DNA of 64,000 nt, taken from the NCBI RefSeq assembly GCF_003391095.1, contig NZ_CP031447.1:1550001-1614000 (forward strand). Reading direction: 5' to 3'. The stretch comes from Austwickia chelonae (GTDB lineage Bacteria > Actinomycetota > Actinomycetes > Actinomycetales > Dermatophilaceae). Under the pieces are notes generated by a model. It saw only the letters and a program-made list of their open reading frames with translations, made no database searches and was not told where the DNA came from. Position 1 is the first letter of the stretch, and every line of letters starts with the position of its first letter. Made by a program: the position numbers and the translations under genes. Below are positions 40,481-50,656 of the stretch, in pieces.

Positions 40481-42982
40481 ATGGAGGGTCCAGAGATCAC
40501 TTTCGCCGAAGCCACGATCGACAACGGTCGCTTCGGCACTCGCAAGGTCCGTTTCGAGACCGGGCGTCTGGCCAAGCAGGCAGCAGGCTCCGTTACCGCT
40601 TACCTGGACGACGAGACCACGCTGTTGTCCACCACCACGGCTGGTAAGTCCCCCAAGGACCAGTTCGACTTCTTCCCCCTGACTGTCGACGTCGAGGAGC
40701 GGATGTATGCCGCGGGGCGTATCCCCGGCAGCTTCTTCCGTCGGGAAGGCCGTCCGTCCACCGATGCCATCCTGACCTGCCGGCTCATCGACCGTCCGCT
40801 GCGCCCCACCTTTGCGAAGGGGCTGCGCAACGAGGTCCAGGTCGTCATCACGGTTCTGGCACTCAACCCCGATCACCAGTACGACGTCCTGGCGATCAAT
40901 GCGGCGAGTGCTTCCACTCAGATTTCTGGCCTACCGTTCAGCGGTCCGGTCGGTGGTGTGCGTATGTCGCTCATCGACGGGCAGTGGGTCGCCTTCCCGA
41001 ACTTCAGCGACATCGAGAAGTCCTGCTTCGACATGGTCGTGGCCGGCCGGATCGTCACCGAGGGTGACTCCGCCGAGACGGATGACGTCGCGATCATGAT
41101 GGTGGAGGCCGAAGCCACCGACTCCACCTGGAACCTGGTGAAGAAGGAAGGCGCTCAGGCGCCCACCGAAGAGGTCGTCGCGCAGGGTCTTGAGGCCGCG
41201 AAGAAGTTCATCGCCACGCTCTGCCGTGCGCAGGCGGAACTCGCTGAGAAGAAGCGTGCGAAGGACGGCATCACCCCGATCGAATTCCCGATCTTCCTGG
41301 ACTACGAACAGGATGCCTACGCCGCTGTCGAGAGCGCTGCCAGCGAGAAGCTGCGTGGTCTGCTGCAGATCGCGGGCAAGCAGGAGCGGGAGACCCAGCT
41401 CGACGAGCTGAAGGACGAGCTCAAAGCAGAACTCGCCGGAGCGGGCAAGCCTTTCGAAGGGCGCGAGAAGGAGATCTCCTCGGCCTACCGTTCGCTGCAG
41501 AAGTCGCTCGTTCGTGAGCGGATCCTGCGGGACAAGGTCCGGATCGACGGCCGCGGCCTGGCCGACATCCGAGCCCTCGGCGCTGAGGTCGAGGTGCTTC
41601 CCCGGGTGCACGGTTCAGCGATCTTCGAGCGCGGCGAGACCCAGATCATGGGTGTCACCACGCTGAACATGCTGCGGATGGAACAGCAGCTCGACACGCT
41701 GTCGCCGACCACGCGTAAGCGGTATATGCACAACTACAACTTCCCGCCGTACTCGACCGGTGAAACCGGCCGAGTGGGCTCGCCGAAGCGTCGCGAGATC
41801 GGCCACGGCGCGCTGGCGGAGCGGGCACTCATGCCGGTGCTGCCCACCCGTGAGGAGTTCCCCTACGCGATCCGTCAGGTGTCCGAGGCGCTCGGCTCCA
41901 ACGGTTCCACGTCGATGGGATCGGTCTGCGCATCAACCCTTTCCCTGCTCAATGCAGGTGTGCCGCTGCGGGCCCCGGTCGCAGGTATCGCGATGGGTCT
42001 GGTCAGTGCCGAGTTGGACGGTGAGACCCAGTACGCGGCCCTCACCGACATCCTCGGTGCTGAGGACGCTTTCGGTGACATGGACTTCAAGGTCGCCGGT
42101 ACCCGTGAGTTCGTGACCGCGATCCAGCTGGACACCAAGCTCGACGGCATTCCTGCCTCTGTGCTGGCCGGCGCGCTCACCCAGGCCCGCGACGCACGTC
42201 TGTACATCCTCGACGTGATGAACGAGGCCATCGACGTACCGGACGAGATGAGCCCGCACGCGCCGCGGGTGATCTCCGTGAAGGTCCCGGTGGACAAGAT
42301 CGGTGAGGTCATCGGCCCGAAGGGCAAGATGATCAACCAGATCCAGGAGGACACCGGCGCCGAGATCTCCATCGAGGACGATGGAACGGTCTACATCGGG
42401 GCGACCGATGGGCCGAGCGCGGAAGCAGCTCGTACGGCCATCAACGCCATTGCCAACCCGACGATGCCGGAGATCGGGGAACGTTTCCTGGGCACCGTGG
42501 TGAAGACCACCACCTTCGGTGCCTTTATCTCGCTGCTGCCTGGGAAAGATGGATTGCTGCACATCTCCGAGGTGCGCAAGCTCGTGGGCGGCAAGCGGAT
42601 CGACTCGGTCGAGGACGTCCTGTCGATCGGGCAGAAGGTCCAGGTCGAGCTCAAGGAGATCGACCCCCGTGGAAAGCTCTCCCTGGGGGCGGTTCTCACC
42701 GAGGAGCAGCAGGTTGCCGCAGACACTGCCGCCGCGGAAGAAGCCGAGCGCCGTGCCAACCGGGGTGACCGCGGTGGCCGCGACGGAGATCGCCGTGAGC
42801 GTCGACCGCGGCAGGAGAACATCGAACGCAACAATGGTGACTCCGTCTCCGAGGACGAAGGCTCGGCCCGCTCCGAAGACGGTGAACGTGGCGAACGGCG
42901 TCAGCGCAGCCGTCGTCGTCGTCCGCGCCGCGACAACGGTATGTCCAATGAGGGTGCGAACAGCTCTGCCGACGAGAGCTGA
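40481..42982 (+). CDS. pnp: Polyribonucleotide nucleotidyltransferase (PNPase)
   Basis: 3'-5' phosphorolytic exoribonuclease and polymerase, a homotrimer in the cytosol. 833 residues in order: RNase PH domain 1 (about 15-150), helical linker, RNase PH domain 2 with [16 protein letters not shown] and the metal Asp pair in [16 protein letters not shown] domain ([20 protein letters not shown]) and S1 domain ([21 protein letters not shown]). An Arg-rich tail of about 90 residues ([21 protein letters not shown]) is extra and probably binds RNA. GGAGGG lies just before the ATG. Confidence 0.96.
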   Translation: MEGPEITFAEATIDNGRFGTRKVRFETGRLAKQAAGSVTAYLDDETTLLSTTTAGKSPKDQFDFFPLTVDVEERMYAAGRIPGSFFRREGRPSTDAILTCRLIDRPLRPTFAKGLRNEVQVVITVLALNPDHQYDVLAINAASASTQISGLPFSGPVGGVRMSLIDGQWVAFPNFSDIEKSCFDMVVAGRIVTEGDSAETDDVAIMMVEAEATDSTWNLVKKEGAQAPTEEVVAQGLEAAKKFIATLCRAQAELAEKKRAKDGITPIEFPIFLDYEQDAYAAVESAASEKLRGLLQIAGKQERETQLDELKDELKAELAGAGKPFEGREKEISSAYRSLQKSLVRERILRDKVRIDGRGLADIRALGAEVEVLPRVHGSAIFERGETQIMGVTTLNMLRMEQQLDTLSPTTRKRYMHNYNFPPYSTGETGRVGSPKRREIGHGALAERALMPVLPTREEFPYAIRQVSEALGSNGSTSMGSVCASTLSLLNAGVPLRAPVAGIAMGLVSAELDGETQYAALTDILGAEDAFGDMDFKVAGTREFVTAIQLDTKLDGIPASVLAGALTQARDARLYILDVMNEAIDVPDEMSPHAPRVISVKVPVDKIGEVIGPKGKMINQIQEDTGAEISIEDDGTVYIGATDGPSAEAARTAINAIANPTMPEIGERFLGTVVKTTTFGAFISLLPGKDGLLHISEVRKLVGGKRIDSVEDVLSIGQKVQVELKEIDPRGKLSLGAVLTEEQQVAADTAAAEEAERRANRGDRGGRDGDRRERRPRQENIERNNGDSVSEDEGSARSEDGERGERRQRSRRRRPRRDNGMSNEGANSSADES

Positions 42983-43000
42983 CCTCTAGCGAAACGAGGA

Positions 43001-43035
43001 AAGGCCTGGCACACCATGTGGGTGCGCCAGGCCTT
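43001..43035 (+). terminator. pnp terminator
   Basis: A 10-bp stem (43001-43010 with 43026-43035) whose loop can extend with further pairs, 18 bases after the pnp stop. Confidence 0.78.
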
Positions 43036-43152
43036 CCTGCGTCATAAGGGGCTGTTCTGCGAACGGGGTTGTCCGCTCGCTGAGGCAACAGACCTTGCAA
43101 TATCGAATAATCAGGTGCACCAAGGACATCGGATCTCTAGGATCTGGTTGAT

Positions 43153-46100
43153 GTGACTGATTCGCCTCTTTTGCCACAAGCCGCGACGCTGTATCGCCCG
43201 CCTGGCGGTCCACCGGCCGCCGGTGCGTCCACGGTGACCTGGCGACGGTTACAGACCCCGACTGCCGCAGCAGCTGTCGGGGTGCTTGTGCTCAGCGCAC
43301 TCGGCGCATCCACCGGGACGGTCATCGCCGGACGTTTGGCCGAACAAGCCACGGTTCCGCTCGTGACCGTGCTGGCGGTCTGCGTGATCGGCGGTGCCCT
43401 GTTGGACACCCTGGGGCGCTACCTGTGGGCGGGCTCGACGGACCGCGCCGAAGGACAGCTCCGGGAAGAGCTCCTCGACGCCGCTCTCGATCAGCCGTTG
43501 TCGGAACTGTCGGAGCAAGCCGTCGGTGAAGTTCTCGACCGGGTCGACGACGACACCCGCGAAATCGGATCATTGGTTCGCCTGCAGGTGTGGATGATGC
43601 TCAGAGCCGTCACCACCACGGTGCCGATGCTCGCCGTAGCAGCCTTCACGTGGTGGCCTTCCCTGGTTCTTTTCCCGCTGTTCGTGTTCGTGACCTTTCT
43701 TCTCGTCCGCCCGCTGCTCCGACCGATAGCTGAACGGAAGGTCGTCGAGGAAGTGGCATGGACCGACCACGCCGCTGTGCTCGAAGAAGGCATCACCGGA
43801 CGCGACGACCTGCGGACGAGCCTCGGACAGGCTTTCGCGGTCCAACGTTTGGCGAAACTGTCCGCCACGGTCCATGCACGCTTTCTCGACGTGATTCTGC
43901 TGGAACGACAGGTGACCCTACGTGCGAGTCTTGTGCTGCACGGTCTTCTGGTGGCGGTGGCCTGCTCCGGGGTCGGGTTCACCTGGGCGGGGCAGATGTC
44001 TGTCGGACAGCTGGTGACCCTCTTTCTTGTCACCAGTACCTTTGTCGGTCATATCGCCCGGATCGCTGACCAGCTTCCCGACCTGCAGGCCGGACTCGGC
44101 GCTGTCATCCGCTTGCGGCAGATGCTGGCGCTCCCACCCGAACCAGTCGGTGGACTCGGCCTTCCTGACGGAGCCTTGAGCCTGGAGTTCCGGAAAACAT
44201 CTTTCGCCTACGCTGAGGGTTCTTTCGCGCTCCGTGATGTCGAGTTGACCGTCTCTGCCGGGCAGACCACGGCATTGGTGGGACGGACAGGATCTGGGAA
44301 GTCGACGCTGGCTGCACTGATCTCCCGGGCTGTCGACCCTGCCCCAGGCACGGTCTTCCTCGGCGAGGTCGACGTACGCGACCTGGACCTGCAGCAGTTA
44401 CGGCGTGCTGTCGGAGTGGTCACCCAACGTACCGAGATCATCGCGGGCACCCTTGCCGAGAACATCACCCTGTTCGCCGACGAGCCCCGCGAACGAGTGG
44501 AAGCGGTTGTGGCCGAACTCGGGCTCACCGAGTGGGTCGACGGGCTCGACGAAGGGCTGGACACGCCCTTGGGGCCAGGTGGATCGGTGCTCTCCGCGGG
44601 GGAGGAGCAGCTGCTCGCCTTCGCGCGTCTCCTCATGCGTGATGTGCGAGTGGTCGTGCTCGACGAGGCCACCGCGCGCATGGATCCACTGACCGAGGCA
44701 CGGGTGGTGGAAGCTTCTGAGCGACTCCTGCGGGGGCGAACCGGTGTTCTCATCGCGCATCGGCTCTCCACGATCGCCCGGGCCGAGTCGGTCGCCGTCC
44801 TCGCCGACGGGGCCGTCGTTCAACGTGGGGCACGAGAGATGCTGGCCGAGCAGGAGGGCCCGTACCGTGACCTGCTCGTCGCAGCGAGCAGCCCTCCGGG
44901 AAGCCAGGGTCCGAGGAAGGCGGCTACGACGGAGAACCGCCGGGCGCAGGCCGGGGGACCAGGGGCGAAGGAAGGACTGCCGTCGTCCGCCATCGGTGCC
45001 ATCCGACGCCGGGGCACACCCCCCGAACGTCCTCTGCCGACTTCCGGCCCTTCGCTGGCTCGAGGAATCGCCAATGCACTGGCGATCCGACCGGCGTGGG
45101 GCGTCTTCTCGGTGGTGCTCTTCCTCGTTTTCTCGATCTCGGGTGCACAAGGCGTACTGACGGGTTTCGCCTGGGGGCACCTGGTCGAGAACCTGGCCCA
45201 GGACAGGCTCCCCTGGCCCTGGCTGGTTCTTCTCGTACTCAGTGTTTTCCTCGGCCCATGCGCACTGGTCATCACGGTCGCGAGGTATCCACGGTGGTGG
45301 GTGGAAGTGCTTCTGCGCGTCCGGATGTCCGTCTTCGTAGGACAGACCGCACAACGTCGTCTCGATCGTGTCCCGCCGGGCGAGGTCGTTGCCCGAGCGA
45401 TGGACGCCGACCGTTACGCCCGTTACGCCGATCGCTGGGTCGACTTCGTGAACGGCATGATCATTGCGGTCCTGACCGCTTTCGCTGCGGGGACATGGCT
45501 GGCTGGTCTCGTGTTGCTGATCGTCATGCTGGGCGCCGCGACGGCATCGTCGGTCGGGCGCCCGATAGCGGGCCGTTCTGCGGCGAGGGCGTCGGCAGCT
45601 CGCGCACGTTTCGGGCGGGTTCTCGTCTCCGCGCTGGAGTCGGCGAGGACGGTCAAACTCGCTGCCCGTACACCGCAGATGCGTAGCCATCTGCGACAGA
45701 TCGACGCCGGACGTGTCGAAGCAGCAGTGAAGGAACATCGGGTGCAGGCTGTGCTCGACGGCGTTCCTGGTGTCTTGATCCAGGCCGGGGCGGTGGCCGC
45801 CTGGTCGGGAACGCTGTGGGGGTGGTGGGGGCTGGCCACTGCTTTGTTGGTCGTGAGTGCGGTGAACGGTTTCGACTGGTTCGGCAGGGTAGCTGGCGCA
45901 GTGGTCACCGAGGCGCCGGGCACTCGTGCGTGGCAGGTCGCGACGAGCCGCATGGCCGGTGGCGTCGATCTGATGAAGCTCCCCGAGGGAGTTGATCTGC
46001 TCACCGGGTCGGCCCCGAATCCCTTGGCCGTCGAACGGGTGGCCCTGGACCGGCTGACATTGAAAGATTTCTCCGCCGTCCATGAGGACGGAACGATCGG

Positions 46101-46725
46101 TGTCGAACAGGTCGATCTCGAGATCGAGCGCGGTGAACTCGTCCTGCTGCTGGGACAGGTCGGTGCAGGGAAGTCGAGCTTGTTGAGAGCTTTGGCCGGG
46201 CTCACCGATCACCGAGGCGATGTGCTGTGGAACGGGGTTCCTGTCGATGACCCGGAGATCTTCCTCCGGCCGGGTCAGGTCGCCTACGTCTCGCAGATAC
46301 CACGGGTGCTTTCCGGGACCTTCGTCGAGAACGTCCAACTCGGACATGCCCGGGACGTCAGGGGCGCGGTCGATGACGCGCGACTCGGGCCTGATCTCGA
46401 TCAGGCCGGCGGTCTCCACTCCGTGGTCGGACATCGCGGTGTGCGTCTGTCCGGTGGCCAGGTCCAACGGCTTGCTCTCGCGCGGGCACTGGCGGCCGAT
46501 GCCGAGTTGCTCCTGGCCGATGACATCTCCTCCGCTCTGGACGCCCGAACCGAGATCGAGCTGTGGCAGGCCTTACGTCAGCGATCGGTGACCGTTGTCG
46601 GAGCAACGTCCAAACGTGCCGCTCTGGCTCAGGCTGATCGCGTCGTGGTGCTGGTCGACGGGCGGGTCGAAGCGGTTGGCGTGTGGTCGGAGTTGGCGAG
46701 CAGATGGAACCACCTGGCCGGATGA
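43153..46725 (+). CDS. Single-chain ABC exporter (TMD-NBD-TMD-NBD)
   Basis: 1190 residues: two type-IV exporter halves in one polypeptide. NBD1 (about 345-575) has Walker A GRTGSGKST, a degenerate signature LSAGEEQLLAFARL and Walker B VVVLDEATARMD. A linker of about 55 residues follows, then six more helices. NBD2 (about 960-1185) has GQVGAGKSS, a canonical LSGGQVQRLALARAL and Walker B LLLADDISSALD, where the catalytic Glu is Asp. So one ATP site is likely consensus and the other degenerate, as in TM287/288-type heterodimers. Substrate unknown (drug, lipid or peptide). GTG 43153 is the start by frame; monocistronic. Confidence 0.88.
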   Translation: MTDSPLLPQAATLYRPPGGPPAAGASTVTWRRLQTPTAAAAVGVLVLSALGASTGTVIAGRLAEQATVPLVTVLAVCVIGGALLDTLGRYLWAGSTDRAEGQLREELLDAALDQPLSELSEQAVGEVLDRVDDDTREIGSLVRLQVWMMLRAVTTTVPMLAVAAFTWWPSLVLFPLFVFVTFLLVRPLLRPIAERKVVEEVAWTDHAAVLEEGITGRDDLRTSLGQAFAVQRLAKLSATVHARFLDVILLERQVTLRASLVLHGLLVAVACSGVGFTWAGQMSVGQLVTLFLVTSTFVGHIARIADQLPDLQAGLGAVIRLRQMLALPPEPVGGLGLPDGALSLEFRKTSFAYAEGSFALRDVELTVSAGQTTALVGRTGSGKSTLAALISRAVDPAPGTVFLGEVDVRDLDLQQLRRAVGVVTQRTEIIAGTLAENITLFADEPRERVEAVVAELGLTEWVDGLDEGLDTPLGPGGSVLSAGEEQLLAFARLLMRDVRVVVLDEATARMDPLTEARVVEASERLLRGRTGVLIAHRLSTIARAESVAVLADGAVVQRGAREMLAEQEGPYRDLLVAASSPPGSQGPRKAATTENRRAQAGGPGAKEGLPSSAIGAIRRRGTPPERPLPTSGPSLARGIANALAIRPAWGVFSVVLFLVFSISGAQGVLTGFAWGHLVENLAQDRLPWPWLVLLVLSVFLGPCALVITVARYPRWWVEVLLRVRMSVFVGQTAQRRLDRVPPGEVVARAMDADRYARYADRWVDFVNGMIIAVLTAFAAGTWLAGLVLLIVMLGAATASSVGRPIAGRSAARASAARARFGRVLVSALESARTVKLAARTPQMRSHLRQIDAGRVEAAVKEHRVQAVLDGVPGVLIQAGAVAAWSGTLWGWWGLATALLVVSAVNGFDWFGRVAGAVVTEAPGTRAWQVATSRMAGGVDLMKLPEGVDLLTGSAPNPLAVERVALDRLTLKDFSAVHEDGTIGVEQVDLEIERGELVLLLGQVGAGKSSLLRALAGLTDHRGDVLWNGVPVDDPEIFLRPGQVAYVSQIPRVLSGTFVENVQLGHARDVRGAVDDARLGPDLDQAGGLHSVVGHRGVRLSGGQVQRLALARALAADAELLLADDISSALDARTEIELWQALRQRSVTVVGATSKRAALAQADRVVVLVDGRVEAVGVWSELASRWNHLAG

Positions 46726-46786
46726 GCGGTGGTGAAGGCGTGACCAGCCGTCCGGGCAGGTGTACTCAAGGAACGGGCACCTGTTC

Positions 46787-46806
46787 CGGCCCCTCGACAG
46801 GGGCCG
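46787..46806 (+). terminator. Stem-loop after the ABC exporter
   Basis: An 8-bp G+C-only-ended stem (46787-46794 with 46799-46806) with a CGAC loop, 62 bases past the stop and facing the convergent M4 pseudogene. Confidence 0.5.
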
Positions 46807-46904
46807 TGTCCTGGAGTACGCCCTGGCGGAGCTGGGACAGGAGAAGGGCCCGCCTGTCGAGGTGATGGGCGGGCCCCGAGGGATCCGTCACCGGTCGAGT
46901 ACGG

Positions 46905-47942
46905 TTACCTGCAGACTCCTGCCGGGTGGTCTCGCACGACGATGCTGGTACGGCCGAGAGTGGCATCTAGCCACAGGACACGCCGCCCTTCTGCTGCGCT
47001 GGGGGAGCCTTGCGCACCACGGTTGCAGGAGACCCGCAGCGCAGGCCTGGCCGGAGTGACCCGTTGCGGGTGGAACACCGGCATGGTGATCTGGAAGAGC
47101 TTGGGCTCGACGGCATTGGTCCATCGACGGTTGCTCTCCGTACTGCTGGGCAGATAGGTGATGGCCTGTGGGCTGGCATCGATCAGCGGTAGGACAGGGC
47201 TCTTCGGTCCAAGGGGGATAGCCGGAGTCACCCTGTTCAGGGTCGGGTCGGCGACCATGATGCCGACGTGGCCTTCTCCGCCGTCGATCTGCTGGGTCCA
47301 GACCACGGTGGAGCCGGTGCTGATCGTCCAAATTCCAACGAGTTTCTCACCGGAGGAAGCCTTGCCCAGAGCTCGCTTCTGGACAACCCCGGAGGCAAGA
47401 TTGCGCGCGCTCACGCTGTGTTCTTCCTGTTCAGCAGAACCCTGACTGGTGAAATAGCTGACGACGCCGTTCCGTACCGAGGGAGCGAATGAGGTCTCTT
47501 CACCGGGGGTGAGGTTGATCGGGGCGCGCTGAGGGCCGGTGCTCAAATAGACGTCGTGCCCGGCTTCTCCCCGCTGCGAACGACTCCAGACCGTATTCGG
47601 CCCGTCGACCGACAGCTCTTCGAACCAGACCGTTGTTCCGGAATCGAGGACCTGTACCGGGCCACCCTTGAGATCACGTTTGAGCACGCGCTGCTCTGAT
47701 TCGCCTTTCTGGTTGAGTCGTAAGGACTGCCAGACCACGCTGCGGCCGTCGGTGCGCGGTGCAGAATGTTCCCAGCCGTCATCGGGGGAGAAAACCTGCG
47801 GCCGGGTCTGGCCATCGACGCTGCCGACGATGATGCGGCTGCGGTCGTCCTTGTCGATCTGGTCGATCACCCAGTGACTTCCTCGGGAGGACAAGGTGGA
47901 GTACTCGCCGTTCACGTGCTGGTAGAGCTGGCGAGAGTCCAT
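46905..47942 (-). CDS. C-terminal TolB/beta-propeller-like fragment of the M4 gene
   Basis: 345 residues in the last frame. Repeats of the type APRTDGRSVVWQS, SVDGPNTVWSRS and APSVRNGVVSYF look like TolB/WD-type propeller blades. The frame is open further upstream to about 48053, where it meets the end of the M4 domain. The ATG at 47942 is an internal Met and not a convincing start. Confidence 0.5.
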   Translation of the reverse strand: MDSRQLYQHVNGEYSTLSSRGSHWVIDQIDKDDRSRIIVGSVDGQTRPQVFSPDDGWEHSAPRTDGRSVVWQSLRLNQKGESEQRVLKRDLKGGPVQVLDSGTTVWFEELSVDGPNTVWSRSQRGEAGHDVYLSTGPQRAPINLTPGEETSFAPSVRNGVVSYFTSQGSAEQEEHSVSARNLASGVVQKRALGKASSGEKLVGIWTISTGSTVVWTQQIDGGEGHVGIMVADPTLNRVTPAIPLGPKSPVLPLIDASPQAITYLPSSTESNRRWTNAVEPKLFQITMPVFHPQRVTPARPALRVSCNRGAQGSPSAAEGRRVLWLDATLGRTSIVVRDHPAGVCR

Positions 47943-49417
47943 CCCCAGCTCCTTCTCCCAACCCGGAGTGATTCCACGTCGGTCGAAGGCTGCGTTGATG
48001 GCCGATAGGTCTTTCTCGGTGACCGACTCCTGCTCGGCGGCCGCGATACGGCCCGACGGGCATCGACGAAGTTCGACAGCGGGGCGAGATACTGGGTCAT
48101 CGCCGCGTACACGATGGAATCAGCCACGTCCGTAGGGAGTTTCTTACGGATCTCCCACAGTGCGCCACCGGGGATCGTGGCATTCACATGGACACCTCCG
48201 TGATCCTCTCCGGTGCCCAAGAAGTGATCGTGGGTAGTGCGTACCTCGTCGAGATCTCTGACGGCACACTTCTGAGGGGCCAGGCTGAAACAGGAATCCT
48301 CACCGATCAGCCCGGAGTTGGGGGCGTTCATGTCGATTTTCTTCACCGACAGCTGGATGGCATTGCCGAAGTAGTCGGCGAAGGCCTCGTCAAGGGCACC
48401 GGATTGGCCGTGATAGATGAACCGGGCGGTATGGGAAGAAACCCCGTGGGTCATCTCGTGGCCGACGATGTCCAGGCTGGACGACAACGGACGATAACCG
48501 TCCCCCTTGCCTCCGTAGACCATCTTGGTGCCATCCCAGAAGGCATTGATGAACGGTGCGCCGTGGAGGCCGACCGCACCGACGGCAGAGATCACCGGGG
48601 AACCACGTCCATCCAGCCCGTTACGGCCGAACTTGTTCCGGTAGAAGTCGACGACCTGGGCCGCCCCCCAATGCGCGTCAACTGCGCCGAACTCGGAGGC
48701 CTCCCCTTCGACGGGGATCATCTTCGTCACGAAGGGCTGTACTTCCGTGGGCATGGTCTTCACCAGGTTCGACCATTCGATACCTCGTGCGTCGTAGGTC
48801 TGTACCGAGCTACCTGCCGGATCCAGTTTGCGACGGGAGTCGTCGATCAGCGCGTAGTGCCCTGGTTCCCCCTTCACGACGATGGGTATCGACTCTCCTC
48901 GGGTGTTCTTCCCTGTCGTCTTGATCACGTCACCTGCGGCTGGGGCCGGTGTACTTGACGTTGCGCTACCAGTCGGTTTCGGGGGACTTGGTGAAGGGAC
49001 CGGTGGGCTGGGCGAAGTCGTGGGGGGAGAGGTGGGTGCTGCGTCAGGGCCACCAGGCTGAGTCGGCGCCATCGGGAGTGGTGCTGCTGGCCCGATCCCG
49101 GAGAAGCGGACTGCGGACTGGTTCAGCCGGATCATCCCGGTGTGCGCATCGACATAGACATCCCGGACCGTATTGCTCCCGGTGCCCTGGGTCGCTGTTA
49201 CGCGGATGACGCGGGTCAGCACGCCTCTGCCGTTCGGGAGGACGACCAGACCTGCGTCCTGGGTGGTGGCTCCCCGTCGGGCAGCGGGGGAGAACACGCG
49301 CAATGCCAGCTGTTGCGCGGTCTCCACACTCACCTTCGGGTGAACATCGACACGCAACTCGTGATAGACCTGCCCGCTGGTACCGGTGACGACACGTTCA
49401 TTGCCGTGACCGTGCAT
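47912..49417 (-). CDS. M4 metalloprotease fragment: propeptide and catalytic domain frame
   Basis: Middle frame of the broken gene. The zinc motif is VGHEMTHGVSSHTARF, the third ligand Glu lies in ALDEAFADYFG, and the transition-state His in DHGGVHVNATIPGGALW. Upstream are a propeptide-like region (VYHELRVDVHPKVSVETAQ) and a Pro/Ser-rich spacer. Alone it lacks a signal peptide, and after FVDAR it runs out of frame for about 45 meaningless codons, so it is unlikely to give an exported active enzyme unless frameshifting occurs. Confidence 0.6.
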   Translation of the reverse strand: MHGHGNERVVTGTSGQVYHELRVDVHPKVSVETAQQLALRVFSPAARRGATTQDAGLVVLPNGRGVLTRVIRVTATQGTGSNTVRDVYVDAHTGMIRLNQSAVRFSGIGPAAPLPMAPTQPGGPDAAPTSPPTTSPSPPVPSPSPPKPTGSATSSTPAPAAGDVIKTTGKNTRGESIPIVVKGEPGHYALIDDSRRKLDPAGSSVQTYDARGIEWSNLVKTMPTEVQPFVTKMIPVEGEASEFGAVDAHWGAAQVVDFYRNKFGRNGLDGRGSPVISAVGAVGLHGAPFINAFWDGTKMVYGGKGDGYRPLSSSLDIVGHEMTHGVSSHTARFIYHGQSGALDEAFADYFGNAIQLSVKKIDMNAPNSGLIGEDSCFSLAPQKCAVRDLDEVRTTHDHFLGTGEDHGGVHVNATIPGGALWEIRKKLPTDVADSIVYAAMTQYLAPLSNFVDARRAVSRPPSRSRSPRKTYRPSTQPSTDVESLRVGRRSWGWTLASSTST

Positions 49418-49799
49418 CGGACGTACTCCGTGGCGGCTGCACCTTCATCCGGAGCCGGTGCAGGAATGGAAAGTTTGGTGACCAGCATGGGAACCCTCGA
49501 GGCAGCGCGCCTGCTCTCGCTCAGTTCCTCAGCGGCCGGAGCCGGATCCACCTCGTGTGATGCCTGTGTCGAACCGTCTTCGACGGCAGGCCGCTGACCG
49601 GGCCATGCGAATGTGGGCACTGCGGAGGCCAGGACGAGGGCTACCAGGGTTCCGGTCACGGCCACAGAGCGGTACGGATGACTCATGTGCTCCTCCTTAC
49701 GGCGGGAATATGCACCCGAGAATGTCCTCTTTGTCCTGATTCGACTGCGGGGCACGCCGCTCGGTGGAAGATCGTCTTATACAAGGGAGAGCCCGCAGC

Positions 49800-50645
49800 A
49801 TGTCGACGGGTTGGGGCAGCTCAGCACCTGGAGAGGCAGAGATCGTGACATCTGATGGATATCTCGTCACCGGACCACTCGCCCTCGCTCACCGAGGAGG
49901 GACCCGCTATGCACCTACCCAGGGGAAAGAGAACACCCTCAAAGCTTTCGCAGCTGCCGTCGAGCTGGGATACCGCTACCTGGAAACCGATGTCCATCTG
50001 ACCGTCGACGGTGTCCTGCTCGCCCTGCACGACGCACGACTCGAACGGGTCAGCGACATGGAAGGCGCCGTTGCGGAGATGACCCTGGAAGAAGTCCGTC
50101 GTGCTCGGATCGGGGAAAGCGAACCCATCCCCACCCTGCGAGAACTCTTCAACGCTTTCCCCGACGCCCATTTCAACATCGACCTGAAAGCCGAAGGCAC
50201 CGGACCAGCGCTGTGGGTGCTCATCGAAGAACTCCAGATGCACGACCGAGTCTGCGTCAGCTCCTTCTCCCGCCGCAGGCTGTGGGCTTTCCGCCGGATC
50301 TCCCATGGCCGAGTCGCCACCGCGGCCGGCCGTTGGGGAATCGCCTGGCTCCGTTTCGCACCTTCGTCGTTGACCAGATGGATCCATTCACCGGCTGCCG
50401 CCTACCAGATTCCGCTGCGACGAAAGATCCTGGGGCGAACGGTCACCGTGTTCACCCCTCAGCTCCTGGCAGCGGCACAACGCACCGGAGCGCAGGTGCA
50501 CATCTGGACCGTTGACGACGCCCAACAGATGCGCGAACTGTTCGACCTGGGAGTGGACGGCCTGTTCACCGACCGGATCGATGTCCTGGCCCATGTCCTT
50601 CGAGAACGGGGGGCCTGGCCTCAGAATCGTCCGACCCGGCCCTGA
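49800..50645 (+). CDS. Glycerophosphodiester phosphodiesterase (GDPD family)
   Basis: 281 residues with the GDPD TIM-barrel motifs: catalytic His-Arg in LALAHRGGTRYAP, KENTLKAF, metal Glu-Asp in YLETDVHLTVDGVLLALHDARL, and the C-terminal IWTVDDAQQMRELFDLGVDGLFTDR. No signal peptide, so probably cytosolic breakdown of glycerophosphodiesters. ATG 49800 has AAGGGAGA nine bases upstream. It is divergent from the M4 gene (113 bases) and convergent with the chemotaxis receptor. Confidence 0.92.
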   Translation: MSTGWGSSAPGEAEIVTSDGYLVTGPLALAHRGGTRYAPTQGKENTLKAFAAAVELGYRYLETDVHLTVDGVLLALHDARLERVSDMEGAVAEMTLEEVRRARIGESEPIPTLRELFNAFPDAHFNIDLKAEGTGPALWVLIEELQMHDRVCVSSFSRRRLWAFRRISHGRVATAAGRWGIAWLRFAPSSLTRWIHSPAAAYQIPLRRKILGRTVTVFTPQLLAAAQRTGAQVHIWTVDDAQQMRELFDLGVDGLFTDRIDVLAHVLRERGAWPQNRPTRP

Positions 50646-50656
50646 GCCACGATCGG

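Larger units (their letters stand above)
46905..49686 (-). pseudogene. Secreted M4 (thermolysin-family) metalloprotease with beta-propeller tail, two frameshifts
   Basis: Three consecutive frames make one protein of about 927 residues. Frame A (49686 to ~49415, ATG after AAGGAGGAG) gives a signal peptide, SVAVTGTLVALVLASAVPTFA, and the start of the propeptide. Frame B (~49415 to ~48055) gives the FTP-like propeptide, a Pro/Ser/Thr-rich spacer and the M4 domain. Frame C (~48053 to 46905) gives RIAAAEQESVTEKDLSAINA and the C-terminal repeats. Both junctions (near VRMHGHG and FVDARRARIAAAEQ) are healed by adding one base. Real decay, a sequencing or assembly deletion, or phase variation are the options; the long open frames with intact catalytic residues argue for a recent or artefactual change. 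Confidence 0.8.
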
